A DNA stretch of 64,000 nucleotides from Parahaliea mediterranea (GCF_017255185.1 NZ_JAFKCZ010000012.1:62001-126000); one strand, 5' to 3'; positions 8,660 to 17,795 are shown, counted from the first letter of the stretch. The notes: generated by a model from the sequence alone, not told the origin. Translations and numbers: made by a program.

Positions 8660-9604
8660 TCAGTCCTGCTTGCCAAACAGCAGCCGCAGACCGCGCGCGT
8701 AGGACACCGGCACCACGTCGAGGTGGCCGAGCCCCTGGTGGATCTCGCTGTGCAGGCTCAGGCCCGGGTAGTCGCGCGAGCGCAACAGACCACCCAGTCG
8801 CGCCTGGCCACTGGCGACCTGCCCCACGCCCTCCAGGTAGGCATCGGACAGCTCCAGGGAACCCGAACCCAGGTAGACGCCGGCCTCCAGGTTGTCGTGC
8901 TTCTTGGCGTAAGCGGACTCGGCGCGGAAGATCTCGCCGTCACCATAGGCCATCGCCGGGCTGGAAATGATGTAGTTCTTGAACGGAGAGCCTTCCTGGA
9001 ACATGGCCCAGGCGGCGAAGTAGCCGCCGGCGGAAACGCCGCCGAGGGTCAGCTTTTCGGGATCGACACGCAGGCCGCCGGCGAGGAAGGGCAGCAGTTC
9101 GCGCGACAGGAACGTGAGGTAGCGCGGCGCGCCGCCGATGCAATCGCGCTTGGCGACGTCGTTCTGCTCGCAGGTTTGCGCCACGGTTTTGCCGAAGGCG
9201 TCCTTGAGATCCCAGCCGGGCGGGGAAAATTCATGGACGCGGCGGACATTGTAGGCGGCCTGCCCCTCCTCGAAGGGGGTGCCGACACCCACCAGGATCA
9301 TCGGCTCCTCGAGCTCCGCTTCAACGGCCATCAGGGCCGACGCCGCGCCGCCGAAAAAGCGGTTGCCGTCGCTGATCACCAGCGCGGGAAAGCGGCGATC
9401 CGGCGACTGCAGGTAGGCCATGGGGAAGCGCACCACAATATCGTAGGTCCGGCCCATCACCTTGGACTGGAAACTGAAGGCCTGCATGCCCATCAGGGGG
9501 AAATCCCGTGGGGCAATGTTGTCAGGCATGTTCTTGCCCTGTGCCATCGCGGGCGCGGCGCCGGCAAGCAGCAGGCTTAGGAAAAGTGCAACACAATGCT
9601 TCAT
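8660..9604 (-). CDS. Exported alpha/beta hydrolase (esterase D / Fes-like fold)
   Basis: A 314-residue secreted hydrolase. The start at 9604 (MKHCVALFLSLLLAG) gives a clean signal peptide ending near AMAQ. The frame extends 33 codons further upstream but with non-signal residues. The nucleophile elbow GVSAGG sets Ser191, and a C-terminal HQGLGHLD supplies the likely catalytic histidine. The PF00756 fold covers siderophore esterases, acyl-transferases and feruloyl-type esterases. It lies directly downstream of a TonB receptor gene, as siderophore esterases often do, but the wider operon argues for an acyl-ester or peptide substrate. Confidence 0.8.
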   Translation of the reverse strand: MKHCVALFLSLLLAGAAPAMAQGKNMPDNIAPRDFPLMGMQAFSFQSKVMGRTYDIVVRFPMAYLQSPDRRFPALVISDGNRFFGGAASALMAVEAELEEPMILVGVGTPFEEGQAAYNVRRVHEFSPPGWDLKDAFGKTVAQTCEQNDVAKRDCIGGAPRYLTFLSRELLPFLAGGLRVDPEKLTLGGVSAGGYFAAWAMFQEGSPFKNYIISSPAMAYGDGEIFRAESAYAKKHDNLEAGVYLGSGSLELSDAYLEGVGQVASGQARLGGLLRSRDYPGLSLHSEIHQGLGHLDVVPVSYARGLRLLFGKQD

Positions 9605-9633
9605 AAAACCGTCTCTCATAACCTTGTATGGGT

Positions 9634-9651
9634 CGGGCCCTCCCGGGCCCG
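9634..9651. other. GC-rich hairpin between TonB receptor and esterase genes
   Basis: CGGGCCC and GGGCCCG flank a four-base TCCC loop in the gap inside the operon. There is no U-run on the minus strand, so it is more likely an mRNA-stability or partial-attenuation hairpin that lowers downstream expression relative to the receptor. Confidence 0.4.
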
Positions 9652-9677
9652 GTTTATTCACAGTGAAACGTATTGCG

Positions 9678-11864
9678 CTAGAAGCGATAGGCGAGCTGGA
9701 CACCCAGGGTCCGCGGGCGCAGACGCCAGCCGCGGTCGAGGAAGAAGCTCACCGTGACGTCGTCTTCATTGGTGAGGTTGGAGGCGTAAACCTTCAACTC
9801 GACGTCGTCGAGGAACACCCCGGCGTTGAGATCCAGGGTGACGTAGTCGCCGGACTCGGTGGGAATGGTAGCTCCGGTGTTGAAGGCTCCGACATAGGTG
9901 ACGTCGGCGCGCAGGAAGGCGGGATAGTCCGCCAGGAACCAGTCGTACTGCAAGCCCATGTACGCGTTGTGCTCGGGCGACATCGGCAGGCGATCGCCCT
10001 CGTTGCCACCCTGGTTGTTGGTGAACTCGGCGTCGGTGTACGAGGCCGACAGCTGCAGGCTCAGACTGGCCGTCAGCAGCACCTGGGCCTCCAGCTCCAC
10101 GCCCTGTGACCGGGCTTCGCCGCCGTTGACCGTGGCGGAACATACCGGGTTGGAGCCGACGGCGCCAACGGGGATGTCCGTCCAGTCAATGCGGTAGATC
10201 GAGCTGTTCAGGCGCACGCGGTTGTCCCACAGGCTGAACTTGCCGCCCAGTTCGAAGTTTTCCGTGGTGTCGGAATCGATACTGGAGGTCCCCAGGGAGA
10301 TACTGGTGCCGTCCATCAAGCCGTCATTGTCGACGTCACAGATTTCCGGTGGCGCGGTGGCCACGCCGAGGCCCAGGCGGAAGCCCTCCGACCAGAGAGC
10401 ATACAGCAGGGCATCGTCGTTCAGCTTGTAATCGAGCCCCGCCTTGTAGCGGCTGCCCGACTCGGTGGTGGACAGATTGCTGGGAATCGCCGCCAGCGGA
10501 CCGGACTCGTCGATCTCGTCCTCGCGCTCATAGTCGAACCAGCGCCCGCCAACGGTCAGGGAGAATGCGTCCGTCAGTTGGTAATCCACCTCGCCAAACA
10601 CCGCCACCTGGTCGATGGTCGACAGGGTATTCACCGTGCGCAGGTTTTCGGTGCCGAAAGGATTGAATTCCTGGTCGCCGGTCCAGCGCCAGCAGCAGCG
10701 CTCGAAGGACTCGAAATCCTCGTAGTAGAGCCCGCCGGTGAACTGGAGCTTGCCGTCGAGCTGGGAGGCCACGCGCAGCTCCTGCACCAGGCCCTCCTTG
10801 TCACGCTCGCTGAAACCGACGGCGGCCCAGTCGATGACCCGGCCGAGATCGGAGGAGTCCGCGGTGTCGCCGTCGACCCAGGAGGTCGAGGAAGTCAGCA
10901 CACCCCACCCCAGGTCGTAGTTGACCAGCAGGTTGAACAGGCTCAACTCATCGGTTTTGTACTCGTCACCGGTCGCCAGCGCCGAGGCCTCGAAGGCCTC
11001 CCGGGAGATAGTCACATCGTTGCGCCCGTCTTCCTCCAGTTCCTGGTGGGCCAGCATCAGGGTGACATCCAGCTCATCGCTGGGCTGCCACAGCAGTGAG
11101 GCGCGCGCCCCGGTAAAGCGGTTGCCGCCGACGCCGTCCTGGTTCGCCACCGGCGTGCCGGTGGCGGCGGAACGGGCTTCGAGGGTCGGCGTGCTGACCA
11201 GGTCGACATAGCCGGCGTTATCGAAGCGATAACCGACCATGCGCAGGGCCAATTCGTCGCCCAGGGGCAAATTGACCATCGCCGTGACATTGCTGTTGCC
11301 ACCGTCGGCTCCGTCGGTGGCGGAGTACTCGACGGAAACCCTCCCCTCGAACTCTTCGAGGTAGGGCGCGTTGGGTATATTGCGCACCGCGCCGCTCATC
11401 GAGCCGCCGCCGTAAAGCGTACCCTGGGGACCGCGCAGCACCTCGATCCGCTCCATGTCCACCAGCTTCATGTCGGTGGAGGTGGCGATGATCGGGTTGG
11501 ACAGGGGCACCTCGCCGAAGTAGGAGCCCACGGTGGCGCGCTCGCCGAACGCGAGCCCGATGCCGCGGATGATGATCTGGTTTTCACCCACGCCCCGCTC
11601 GAGAAAATTCACGCTGGGCAGCGTGTTGAGGTAGTCGTCCATACTCACCAGCGACTTGTTGTCGATTTGCTCGGCGCCCAGGGCCGAGATACTCCCGGCG
11701 GTATCCTGCAGGTCGGTCGCGCGCTTGGTCGCGGTCACCAGTACGGTTTCGATGGCGAGCGTTTCGCCCTCATTCCCCGCGGCTTGCTGGGCGTGGCTGA
11801 CACCAGACATCGACAACAGTGCCAGGCTCGCGGCCAGCCATTGTTCGGATTTTATTGTGTTCAT
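9678..11864 (-). CDS. TonB-dependent outer-membrane receptor of the D-amino-acid operon
   Basis: A 728-residue TonB-dependent receptor. The signal peptide ends near SHAQQ and the TonB-box-like segment is IETVLVTATKR. The plug domain carries IIIRGIGLAFGE and VLRGPQGTLYGGGSMSGAV. The barrel ends in aromatic phenylalanine (VQLAYRF), as required for BamA-dependent assembly. There is no obvious siderophore-specific signature. Ligand is inferred from neighbours: a D-amino-acid-containing peptide, N-acyl amino acid or similar compound too large for porins. A GGGAG ribosome site precedes the ATG. Confidence 0.92.
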   Translation of the reverse strand: MNTIKSEQWLAASLALLSMSGVSHAQQAAGNEGETLAIETVLVTATKRATDLQDTAGSISALGAEQIDNKSLVSMDDYLNTLPSVNFLERGVGENQIIIRGIGLAFGERATVGSYFGEVPLSNPIIATSTDMKLVDMERIEVLRGPQGTLYGGGSMSGAVRNIPNAPYLEEFEGRVSVEYSATDGADGGNSNVTAMVNLPLGDELALRMVGYRFDNAGYVDLVSTPTLEARSAATGTPVANQDGVGGNRFTGARASLLWQPSDELDVTLMLAHQELEEDGRNDVTISREAFEASALATGDEYKTDELSLFNLLVNYDLGWGVLTSSTSWVDGDTADSSDLGRVIDWAAVGFSERDKEGLVQELRVASQLDGKLQFTGGLYYEDFESFERCCWRWTGDQEFNPFGTENLRTVNTLSTIDQVAVFGEVDYQLTDAFSLTVGGRWFDYEREDEIDESGPLAAIPSNLSTTESGSRYKAGLDYKLNDDALLYALWSEGFRLGLGVATAPPEICDVDNDGLMDGTSISLGTSSIDSDTTENFELGGKFSLWDNRVRLNSSIYRIDWTDIPVGAVGSNPVCSATVNGGEARSQGVELEAQVLLTASLSLQLSASYTDAEFTNNQGGNEGDRLPMSPEHNAYMGLQYDWFLADYPAFLRADVTYVGAFNTGATIPTESGDYVTLDLNAGVFLDDVELKVYASNLTNEDDVTVSFFLDRGWRLRPRTLGVQLAYRF

Positions 11865-11902
11865 AGCAGACTCCCTTTAATGAGTTGTTCTAGCCTGTTT
11901 GC

Positions 11903-12880
11903 TTATCCCCACAGTTGCGGGCTGGGCAGCGCTACCTCGCCTCCCGTTCTGTAATCGAGTGCGTTGTCGACATCGCTGGCCAACAACAGCGGCCCGTCGA
12001 TGTCCACGAAGCTGCAGTACTGGCCCACCACCATGGCCGGCGCCATCGACAGCGAGCTGCCCATCATGTTGCCCACCATCAGGCCCTTGCCGTCACTGCG
12101 CGCGCGATCGACAATCTGCAGGCCCTCGGTCAGGCCACCGCACTTGTCCAGCTTGATGTTGATGACGTCGTAGCGCCTGGCCGCCTCCGGGTACTCCGCC
12201 AGACTGAGGCAGGATTCGTCCGCGCCCAGCGGTACCGGGCTGCTATAGCCATCCAGGGCCTCGTCACCGCCGCGCGGCAATGGCTGCTCGATCATCGCCA
12301 CGTTGAGCCGCGCCACCGCCGGTGCGTATTCGCGCAGCTCCTCGAAGCTCCAGCCCTGGTTCACATCAATCACGATGCTCGCATCGGGGCGGGCCGCGCG
12401 TATCGCCTCCAGCCGGGCGATGGGGTCCTCGGCGCTGAGCTTGACCTTGAGCTTGCCGTAGGGGGCGTAACGCGTGGCGGTTTCAGCCATTTCCCCGGGG
12501 CTGCCAATGCCGATGGTGCATACGGTCACCAGCGGTTTCGCCTGGATATCCAGCAGCTGCCAGATCGATTTGCCGGCGCGCTTTGCCTCCAAATCCCACA
12601 GCGCGCAGTCAAGCGCGTTGCGGGCGCCGCCCGGCGGCATCAGCTCCTGCAGCTGCACGCGCGTGATACCAGCTTCGACATGGCCGCGCATCAGCTCGAG
12701 CTGCTCGTGCATCGATGCCACGGTTTCATCGTTGTAATACACGCCAACGGCCTCGCCCAGGCCGGCAGTGCCGCCATCGGCCAGGACCACCTGGACCACG
12801 TCGACGTGCTCGAAGGTGTAGCCTGTAATTGAAAACGGGGCCTTGAGGGGGAATCGTTTGTGTTCTATCGCCAATTGCAT
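11903..12880 (-). CDS. dgcA: N-acetyl-D-glutamate racemase DgcA-like enolase-superfamily enzyme
   Basis: A 325-residue enolase-superfamily enzyme of the dipeptide epimerase / DgcA type. Visible catalytic motifs are KLKVKL (acid/base lysine), the metal ligands in VIDVNQGW, IEQPLP and LGADES, and the second lysine in INIKLDKCGG. By sequence alone it could be an L-Ala-D/L-Glu epimerase. The adjacent DgcN homologue makes racemisation of N-acetyl-D-glutamate to N-acetyl-L-glutamate the favoured role. The start is ATG with GGAG nine bases upstream. It lies between dgcN and the TonB receptor, with gaps of 35-38 bases. Confidence 0.82.
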   Translation of the reverse strand: MQLAIEHKRFPLKAPFSITGYTFEHVDVVQVVLADGGTAGLGEAVGVYYNDETVASMHEQLELMRGHVEAGITRVQLQELMPPGGARNALDCALWDLEAKRAGKSIWQLLDIQAKPLVTVCTIGIGSPGEMAETATRYAPYGKLKVKLSAEDPIARLEAIRAARPDASIVIDVNQGWSFEELREYAPAVARLNVAMIEQPLPRGGDEALDGYSSPVPLGADESCLSLAEYPEAARRYDVINIKLDKCGGLTEGLQIVDRARSDGKGLMVGNMMGSSLSMAPAMVVGQYCSFVDIDGPLLLASDVDNALDYRTGGEVALPSPQLWG

Positions 12881-12915
12881 CGTCTATCTCTCCATTTGAT
12901 CCAGTTCCGGGCGCC

Positions 12916-13923
12916 TCAGCGCAGCCCCCGGACAATAGCCTCGGCACCGTCGATCAGGGGGTCGACACAGGGCAGGACCAGGCGCTTCTCCAACTGCGCC
13001 AGGTAGCTTTTGCGCTCGTCCTCCGCCAGGGAAGAGGTATTCACGCACACGCCCACGCAATGAATCGCGGGGTTCACCAGCACACCAAGCTCGACAGTGC
13101 GCGCGATCACGTCCTCGATGGAGGGCAGGGGAAAGTCGTCCCAGCCGGAAATTCGCTCGCGGCCGGCCTCGTGGCAAACCACGAAGGCATCGGGTTGCGA
13201 GCCGATCAACAAGCCGGTGCTGACCGAGGAATACCCGGGATGGAAGAGTCCGCCCTGCCCTTCGATAACATCCCAGTGATCGTCGTCATTGTCTGGTGAC
13301 AGTATTTCCGCCGCGCCGCTGAGGAAGTCGCTCACCACGGCATCCATTGGAATGCCGCAACCCGCGATCATGATCCCGGTTTGGCCGCTGGCACGAAAAT
13401 CCGCCTTCATTCCCGCCGCGCGCATATCCCGCTCGAGGCACAGCGCGGAGTATTTCTTGCCGACGGCGCAATCGGTGCCCACCATCAGCAGGCGCTTGCC
13501 GCGGCGTTTCTTGCCGGTGCCCACCGGCAGCTCGGCCGGCGGCACGCGGACATCCACCAGTTGGGCGCCCCCTGCCGCGGCCGACTCGCTCAAACCCGGC
13601 ACCTCGGCGAGTCGCTTGTGGGCGCCGGCCACCACGTCGATGCCGCGGCTCAAGGCCTCGCGCAACACCGGGTACCAATCCTCGGGGATACCGCCGCCCA
13701 CCGCGGCGGTGCCAATGACCAGCGAGCCGACACCCGCCTCGGCGGCCTGCTCGAGGGTCAGGTCCGGCAGGCCCAGGTCCACGGTATCGGCCGCCAGGCG
13801 CAACTGACCGCTACACAGTTCGGGCCGCCACTGGGCGAGACCGGCGCCGGTCTTGGCGTAGGTCGCGCGCGATTCGCTACCCAGGAAGATCAGGTAGGGA
13901 GGTCTGATTTCAACAACTTTCAT
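12916..13923 (-). CDS. dgcN: D-glutamate N-acetyltransferase DgcN-like (DUF1611) protein
   Basis: A 335-residue DUF1611-family protein. The N-terminal Rossmann-like domain is followed by a P-loop-like region with MVGTDCAVGKKYSALCLERD, then ASGQTGIMIAGCGIPMDAVV and EGQGGLFHPGYSSV, all family signatures. Characterised DgcN acetylates D-glutamate from acetyl-CoA, and DgcA then racemises the product. The ATG at 13923 is chosen over a TTG two codons upstream because AAGGA sits seven bases before it. The dgcN-dgcA pair is the strongest functional marker of the operon. Confidence 0.85.
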   Translation of the reverse strand: MKVVEIRPPYLIFLGSESRATYAKTGAGLAQWRPELCSGQLRLAADTVDLGLPDLTLEQAAEAGVGSLVIGTAAVGGGIPEDWYPVLREALSRGIDVVAGAHKRLAEVPGLSESAAAGGAQLVDVRVPPAELPVGTGKKRRGKRLLMVGTDCAVGKKYSALCLERDMRAAGMKADFRASGQTGIMIAGCGIPMDAVVSDFLSGAAEILSPDNDDDHWDVIEGQGGLFHPGYSSVSTGLLIGSQPDAFVVCHEAGRERISGWDDFPLPSIEDVIARTVELGVLVNPAIHCVGVCVNTSSLAEDERKSYLAQLEKRLVLPCVDPLIDGAEAIVRGLR

Positions 13924-14002
13924 AATCAATTCCTTGCTGTGATACTCAATTTAAACTGGATAAAACCGGGCATCGGGTCGCGCACGGTGACACAACGACC
14001 GC

Positions 14003-15094
14003 TCACCGAACCAGCGCCGGCGCGCGGACGATCCTGGCCACGCCCAATGACAGCAGCGGCAGGATCAACACGGCGATAAAGACCAGCGTCAGCAGGCCAT
14101 AGCCCTTGGCGATGAGATCGATAATTCCCACCACTTCCCCGGCGAAAATCGCCACCACCAGGAAAGCCAGCGAAACCGCCGGCCGGGCGAAACGCGGCAA
14201 TTCACCGCCGCGCTCGCGCACACTGGCGTCGAGCCGTTCATTTACCGCGTGCAGCAGGGCGGTGCCGGTTTCAATAAAGGTGCCGAAAACCACAATCTGG
14301 AACAGCACGCTCAGCCAGCCGTTATTGAGCTGGCTCATCAGGAATGTGGCCGGCAGGGGTTCGTCGCCGATCTCCGGGTAGAAGGACATCATTGCGATGT
14401 AGAACAACAGCGCCGGGATGATCGCCAGCAGCCCCCCCATCAAGCCCGCGCCAACCGTTTCGCGGCGGCTGCGCAGATGGACCACGGCGAACAGTACGGC
14501 CGGCAACAGCGCCAGGTTGTAGCCGGAGTAGAGCACGCCGCTCTTGGCCCAGCCCTCGCCCACCGGCTGGCTGGCGAAGGTATCGCCGATGACACCGGAG
14601 TAACTGGCGAAGGCCAGTGCGAACAGCAACAGGTACACGCCGTAGAGCACCACCGACCAGGCGGAGAGCACCACCTTGATCACCTCGGAACCGTTGAAGG
14701 TGAGGATCGCGATCAATACCATCAATGCCACCGTGCCCCACAGGGTCGGCAACTGAAGCGTCGACTGGACCATCTCACCGGCCGCCGAGCCGATAACCGA
14801 CAGGATCAGCAACAACTGGATGATGAAGGCCACCTCGAAAACCGGCCAGCCCCGCCCCAGCAGCGAACGGCAAAAACGGCGGTAGTCGTAGCTGCCGGTG
14901 ACACGCGCGAACTCGAAGCCCACCGCGAGCACCACGCCAAAGACCAGCGCCGCCGTCAACAGACCGAGTACGCCGCCGAGGGGGCCCTGGGGAAAGAAAA
15001 ACTCGATCAGTTCCCTGCCGGTGGCGTAACCGCCGCCGATGATAACCGACTGGAAAATCAATCCCGGCAGAATGAACGTTCTAAACCATGCCAT
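14003..15094 (-). CDS. YkvI-like membrane transporter
   Basis: A 363-residue integral membrane protein with about ten hydrophobic helices and the N-terminal motif GGGYATGRELIEFFF, characteristic of YkvI-family proteins related to the LeuT/APC fold. Substrates of the family are poorly known. Its place between the second deacylase (12-base gap) and dgcN suggests import of the D-amino acid released in the periplasm, or export of a product. This role is inferred from context only. The sequence shows no export signal beyond the first helix. Confidence 0.8.
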   Translation of the reverse strand: MAWFRTFILPGLIFQSVIIGGGYATGRELIEFFFPQGPLGGVLGLLTAALVFGVVLAVGFEFARVTGSYDYRRFCRSLLGRGWPVFEVAFIIQLLLILSVIGSAAGEMVQSTLQLPTLWGTVALMVLIAILTFNGSEVIKVVLSAWSVVLYGVYLLLFALAFASYSGVIGDTFASQPVGEGWAKSGVLYSGYNLALLPAVLFAVVHLRSRRETVGAGLMGGLLAIIPALLFYIAMMSFYPEIGDEPLPATFLMSQLNNGWLSVLFQIVVFGTFIETGTALLHAVNERLDASVRERGGELPRFARPAVSLAFLVVAIFAGEVVGIIDLIAKGYGLLTLVFIAVLILPLLSLGVARIVRAPALVR

Positions 15095-15106
15095 CGTTGA
15101 TCCCCC

Positions 15107-16759
15107 CTATTTCAGCTTTTCATCGGCGCCCGGCACAGGGGCGCCCGGCTCAGGGGCGCCCGGCACAGGGGCGCCCGGCATAGGGGCGCCCGGCACAGGG
15201 GTATCGCGCCCGGTGTTGCGGACCGCGCGGCCGGGCAGCACCGCCGTGTCCAGCTGACCATCGTCAACCAGGGGCACACCGCCCACCAGCACGTAGTCAA
15301 AGCCGGAGGAGGTTTGCGCGGGTTCGGCATAGGTCGCGTTATCGGTGACCGTGTCGAGGTCAAACACCACGATATCGGCATCCGCCCCGGCCTGTATCCG
15401 CCCCTTGCGGCGCATCTGGGGTACACCGTCCTGCAAAATGCGCGCGGGACCATAACTCACCCGCTCGATGGCCTCAAGCAGCGACAGCTTGCCTTCTTCT
15501 CGCACATAGTGCCGCAGGAAGCGCGAATAGGCGCCGGCACTGCGCGGATGGCTTCGGGCCTCGGCCGGTGCGGGCCAGGCGCTATCGGGGGCCGGCCGGC
15601 CATTGATCATCCAGCCCATGGCGTCGGAAGCGATCACGCCCCCGGGGAACAACACCGCCTGGTCGAGATAGGCCCGATCCTCGGCGTGATCGGTCTCCAG
15701 GAAGTGAATCACGGCCTCTTTGCCGGGATTGTCACGCTGGAGACGCTCCAACTCCTGTTCGGTAAGGCGCTTGCCATCCACTTCGAAGCTGGCCGCGCTG
15801 GCCCCGCCAACGCGCTCCCGCCAGAAAGGCCCGCGGAACATGGCCGCACCGATGCCGGTAGAGCCCGCGCCATAGGGATAGGCTTCGGTGCTGACCCGCA
15901 AACCGCGTTCACGCGCGCCGCGGATCAGGCCGCCGATGGCGTCGATCTCGCGCAGGCTGGTGGAATTCAAGTGCACGATATGTGCGTGAACCCCGGTGCC
16001 CGCCGCCGCTGCCACGATCTCGGCCACCCCTTCGAAGGAGCTGCCCGGCTCGATCATCGACAGGTACCGGGCGTGGGTGTAGGTGGGCACGCCGTAACGG
16101 GCGGCGAGCTCGGATACCCGGTAGTATTCCTCGCGACCGCTGTCCGGGGCGTAGCCCAGCAGCACGCCGACGCCCAGGCCGCCTTCCTCCAAACCCTCTT
16201 CCACCATGGAGAGGATATCGCCGAGCTGCTGCTCGTCGGCCTGTTCCCGCTGCCACTTCGGCACATGAAAATACTTGAAGAACCAGCCGGCGTTCGCCTC
16301 GGGCTGGGTATCGAGGAATACCGCGATACGCGCGTAGGCCCAGTTGACCGAAACACCGTAATTGATGGGACGCCCTTCCTCCCCGGCCCGCGCATAGAAG
16401 TCGGCGATCGGCAACGAGCCGCCCTCGAGGTCGAGGGCGGTGGTAACGCCGTCCATCGCCTGCATCCGCCCGGCGAGTATGGACTGCCCGTGAGCGTGCA
16501 TATCAATAAAGCCCGGCGCCACGACGCGCCCGCTGGCATCGATCACGCGATCGGCCTCCAGCGGATCGGTGGTCACGGCGACAATGCGCCCGTCCTCGAT
16601 GCCGACGTTGCGCGCCGCGTCCAGGCCGCTCTCTGGGTCAACCACCCGTCCGCCGACAATGGCGATATCGAGCGCCGCCAGGGCCACGGGCGCCAGCATC
16701 GATGCAGCGGCCGCCATCGCTAGCCGCGGGAGTGTTCTGGTGAGTACCGGTTTAAGCAT
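15107..16759 (-). CDS. Exported N-acyl-D-amino-acid deacylase with repetitive C-terminal tail
   Basis: A 550-residue D-aminoacylase-family amidohydrolase with a signal peptide (about residues 1-29). Unlike the paralogue at the operon end, it keeps the HAH pair (His88, His90 in APGFIDMHAH). It also has Glu112, His229 (YTHARYLS), His263 (HIVHLNSTS) and Asp379 (IASDAMGW), consistent with an active zinc hydrolase. The last 30 or so residues are PGAP-type pentapeptide repeats encoded by a 15-base tandem repeat. It is the first gene of the minus-strand run and faces the GntR regulator across an AT-rich intergenic region. Confidence 0.88.
   Translation of the reverse strand: MLKPVLTRTLPRLAMAAAASMLAPVALAALDIAIVGGRVVDPESGLDAARNVGIEDGRIVAVTTDPLEADRVIDASGRVVAPGFIDMHAHGQSILAGRMQAMDGVTTALDLEGGSLPIADFYARAGEEGRPINYGVSVNWAYARIAVFLDTQPEANAGWFFKYFHVPKWQREQADEQQLGDILSMVEEGLEEGGLGVGVLLGYAPDSGREEYYRVSELAARYGVPTYTHARYLSMIEPGSSFEGVAEIVAAAAGTGVHAHIVHLNSTSLREIDAIGGLIRGARERGLRVSTEAYPYGAGSTGIGAAMFRGPFWRERVGGASAASFEVDGKRLTEQELERLQRDNPGKEAVIHFLETDHAEDRAYLDQAVLFPGGVIASDAMGWMINGRPAPDSAWPAPAEARSHPRSAGAYSRFLRHYVREEGKLSLLEAIERVSYGPARILQDGVPQMRRKGRIQAGADADIVVFDLDTVTDNATYAEPAQTSSGFDYVLVGGVPLVDDGQLDTAVLPGRAVRNTGRDTPVPGAPMPGAPVPGAPEPGAPVPGADEKLK
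15124..15201. repeat. 15-base tandem repeat encoding a PGAPx tail
   Basis: About five copies of a 15-base unit of the form GGGGCGCCCGGCACA, differing mainly at one or two bases, encode successive PGAP(M/V/E) pentapeptides at the C-terminus of the upstream deacylase. Slippage would change tail length in frame without disturbing the catalytic domain. The tail ends in a charged DEKLK. Confidence 0.9.
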
Positions 16760-17108
16760 TTATGGTTATCTCTCCGTCTGCTTTTTCTGTGTTATCGGTG
16801 TGTTGGCGGCACGCCCCCGGTGAATCGCGGCCGCCGGCGGAGCGCCTTCCGCCCGCCCTCGACAACAGCCCGCCGAAGTGTGCGCCACAATGCCCGCAAA
16901 CCGCTTTCACACGACCGGCCACTGCTCCAACACCCAGGTTTTCTGATTGTTCGAACACATTAATACAGCCTTATTTTATTTACAATATATTTTTGGCTGC
17001 CTTATATATTTTTTTGGCTGCTATATTTAGACTCTCTTATGCCTTTAATCATTGAACAAGCGTTACTATTGGTATAAGAACAGCGTTGAACTTGCTGGAG
17101 ATCGCACC
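16760..17108. promoter_or_regulatory. Divergent control region with AT-rich direct repeats
   Basis: No gene is seen in this 349-base stretch between the deacylase and the GntR regulator. The left part is GC-rich. Positions 16960-17040 are strikingly AT-rich for this genome and contain two copies of TTTTTGGCTGC at 16990-17000 and 17011-17021, a 21-base period (two helical turns). This is the expected place for the operon promoter and for GntR binding. No textbook -35/-10 pair could be assigned. Confidence 0.5.
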
Positions 17109-17795
17109 ATGACGGAGAAAAGAACCAAAAAGGACGAAGCGGCGGAAGCCACGGAACGGGTGATGGACGCCATCGTCACCCAGGCGCTGGCTCCCAGCCA
17201 GAAAGTGTCGGAGAACATTCTCAGCGACATGTTCGGCTTCAGCCGCACCCTGGCCAGGAACCTGATCGAGCGCCTGACCGCCAAGCATTTCCTGACCCCG
17301 CTGTCGCCCCGGGTGACGGTGGTGGCGCCGCTGACCCTGCTGGAGATCAAGCAGAACTTCACCCTGCGCAAAGTGTTGCTGCCGGCGACCTTTTCCCTGG
17401 CGGCGGCCAACCTCGATTACGACAAGCTGAAAGTGCTGAACCGCAAAATCCAGAAAATGCAGCCTGTCCGCGATGACGCCACCGCCCTGGAGGTGCTGAA
17501 AAAGAACAAGGAGCTCAACCTTACCCTGTGCGCGCAGGCGGGCTACCCGCTAATGCTGGACTGGGCCCAACAGCTGGAGGATACGGCGATGCGCATCTAC
17601 TGGCTCTATGTCAAAACGCGCGGCCACTTCCCCTACTCCAGCGACCAACAGGGCATGATCCTCGATGTAATGAAAAGCGACGAGTCCAGCAAGATCCAGG
17701 CGGCCATTCTGTCCACCCTGTCGCAGACCGAGGAGCGGATTCTGAACGCCATCTTTACCCATGAGCAGTTCTACAACCAGGACCTTACTGTGTAG
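17109..17795 (+). CDS. GntR-family transcriptional regulator (FadR/FCD-like)
   Basis: A 228-residue regulator with an N-terminal winged helix (about residues 12-75, including KVSENILSDMFGFSRTLARN) and an all-helical C-terminal ligand-binding domain of FCD type. The histidine normally found in the first metal-binding helix of FCD proteins is not evident (NKELNLTLCAQAG), so ligand sensing may not be metal-dependent. The ATG at 17109 follows a CTGGAG ribosome site; upstream in-frame residues are not conserved-looking. Divergence from the D-amino-acid operon makes it the likely local regulator. Confidence 0.85.
   Translation: MTEKRTKKDEAAEATERVMDAIVTQALAPSQKVSENILSDMFGFSRTLARNLIERLTAKHFLTPLSPRVTVVAPLTLLEIKQNFTLRKVLLPATFSLAAANLDYDKLKVLNRKIQKMQPVRDDATALEVLKKNKELNLTLCAQAGYPLMLDWAQQLEDTAMRIYWLYVKTRGHFPYSSDQQGMILDVMKSDESSKIQAAILSTLSQTEERILNAIFTHEQFYNQDLTV

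Noticed and set aside
9634-9651. Terminator ending the receptor transcript before the esterase gene
   Set aside because: No U-run on the minus strand; listed only as a hairpin, so the operon is not split on this evidence.
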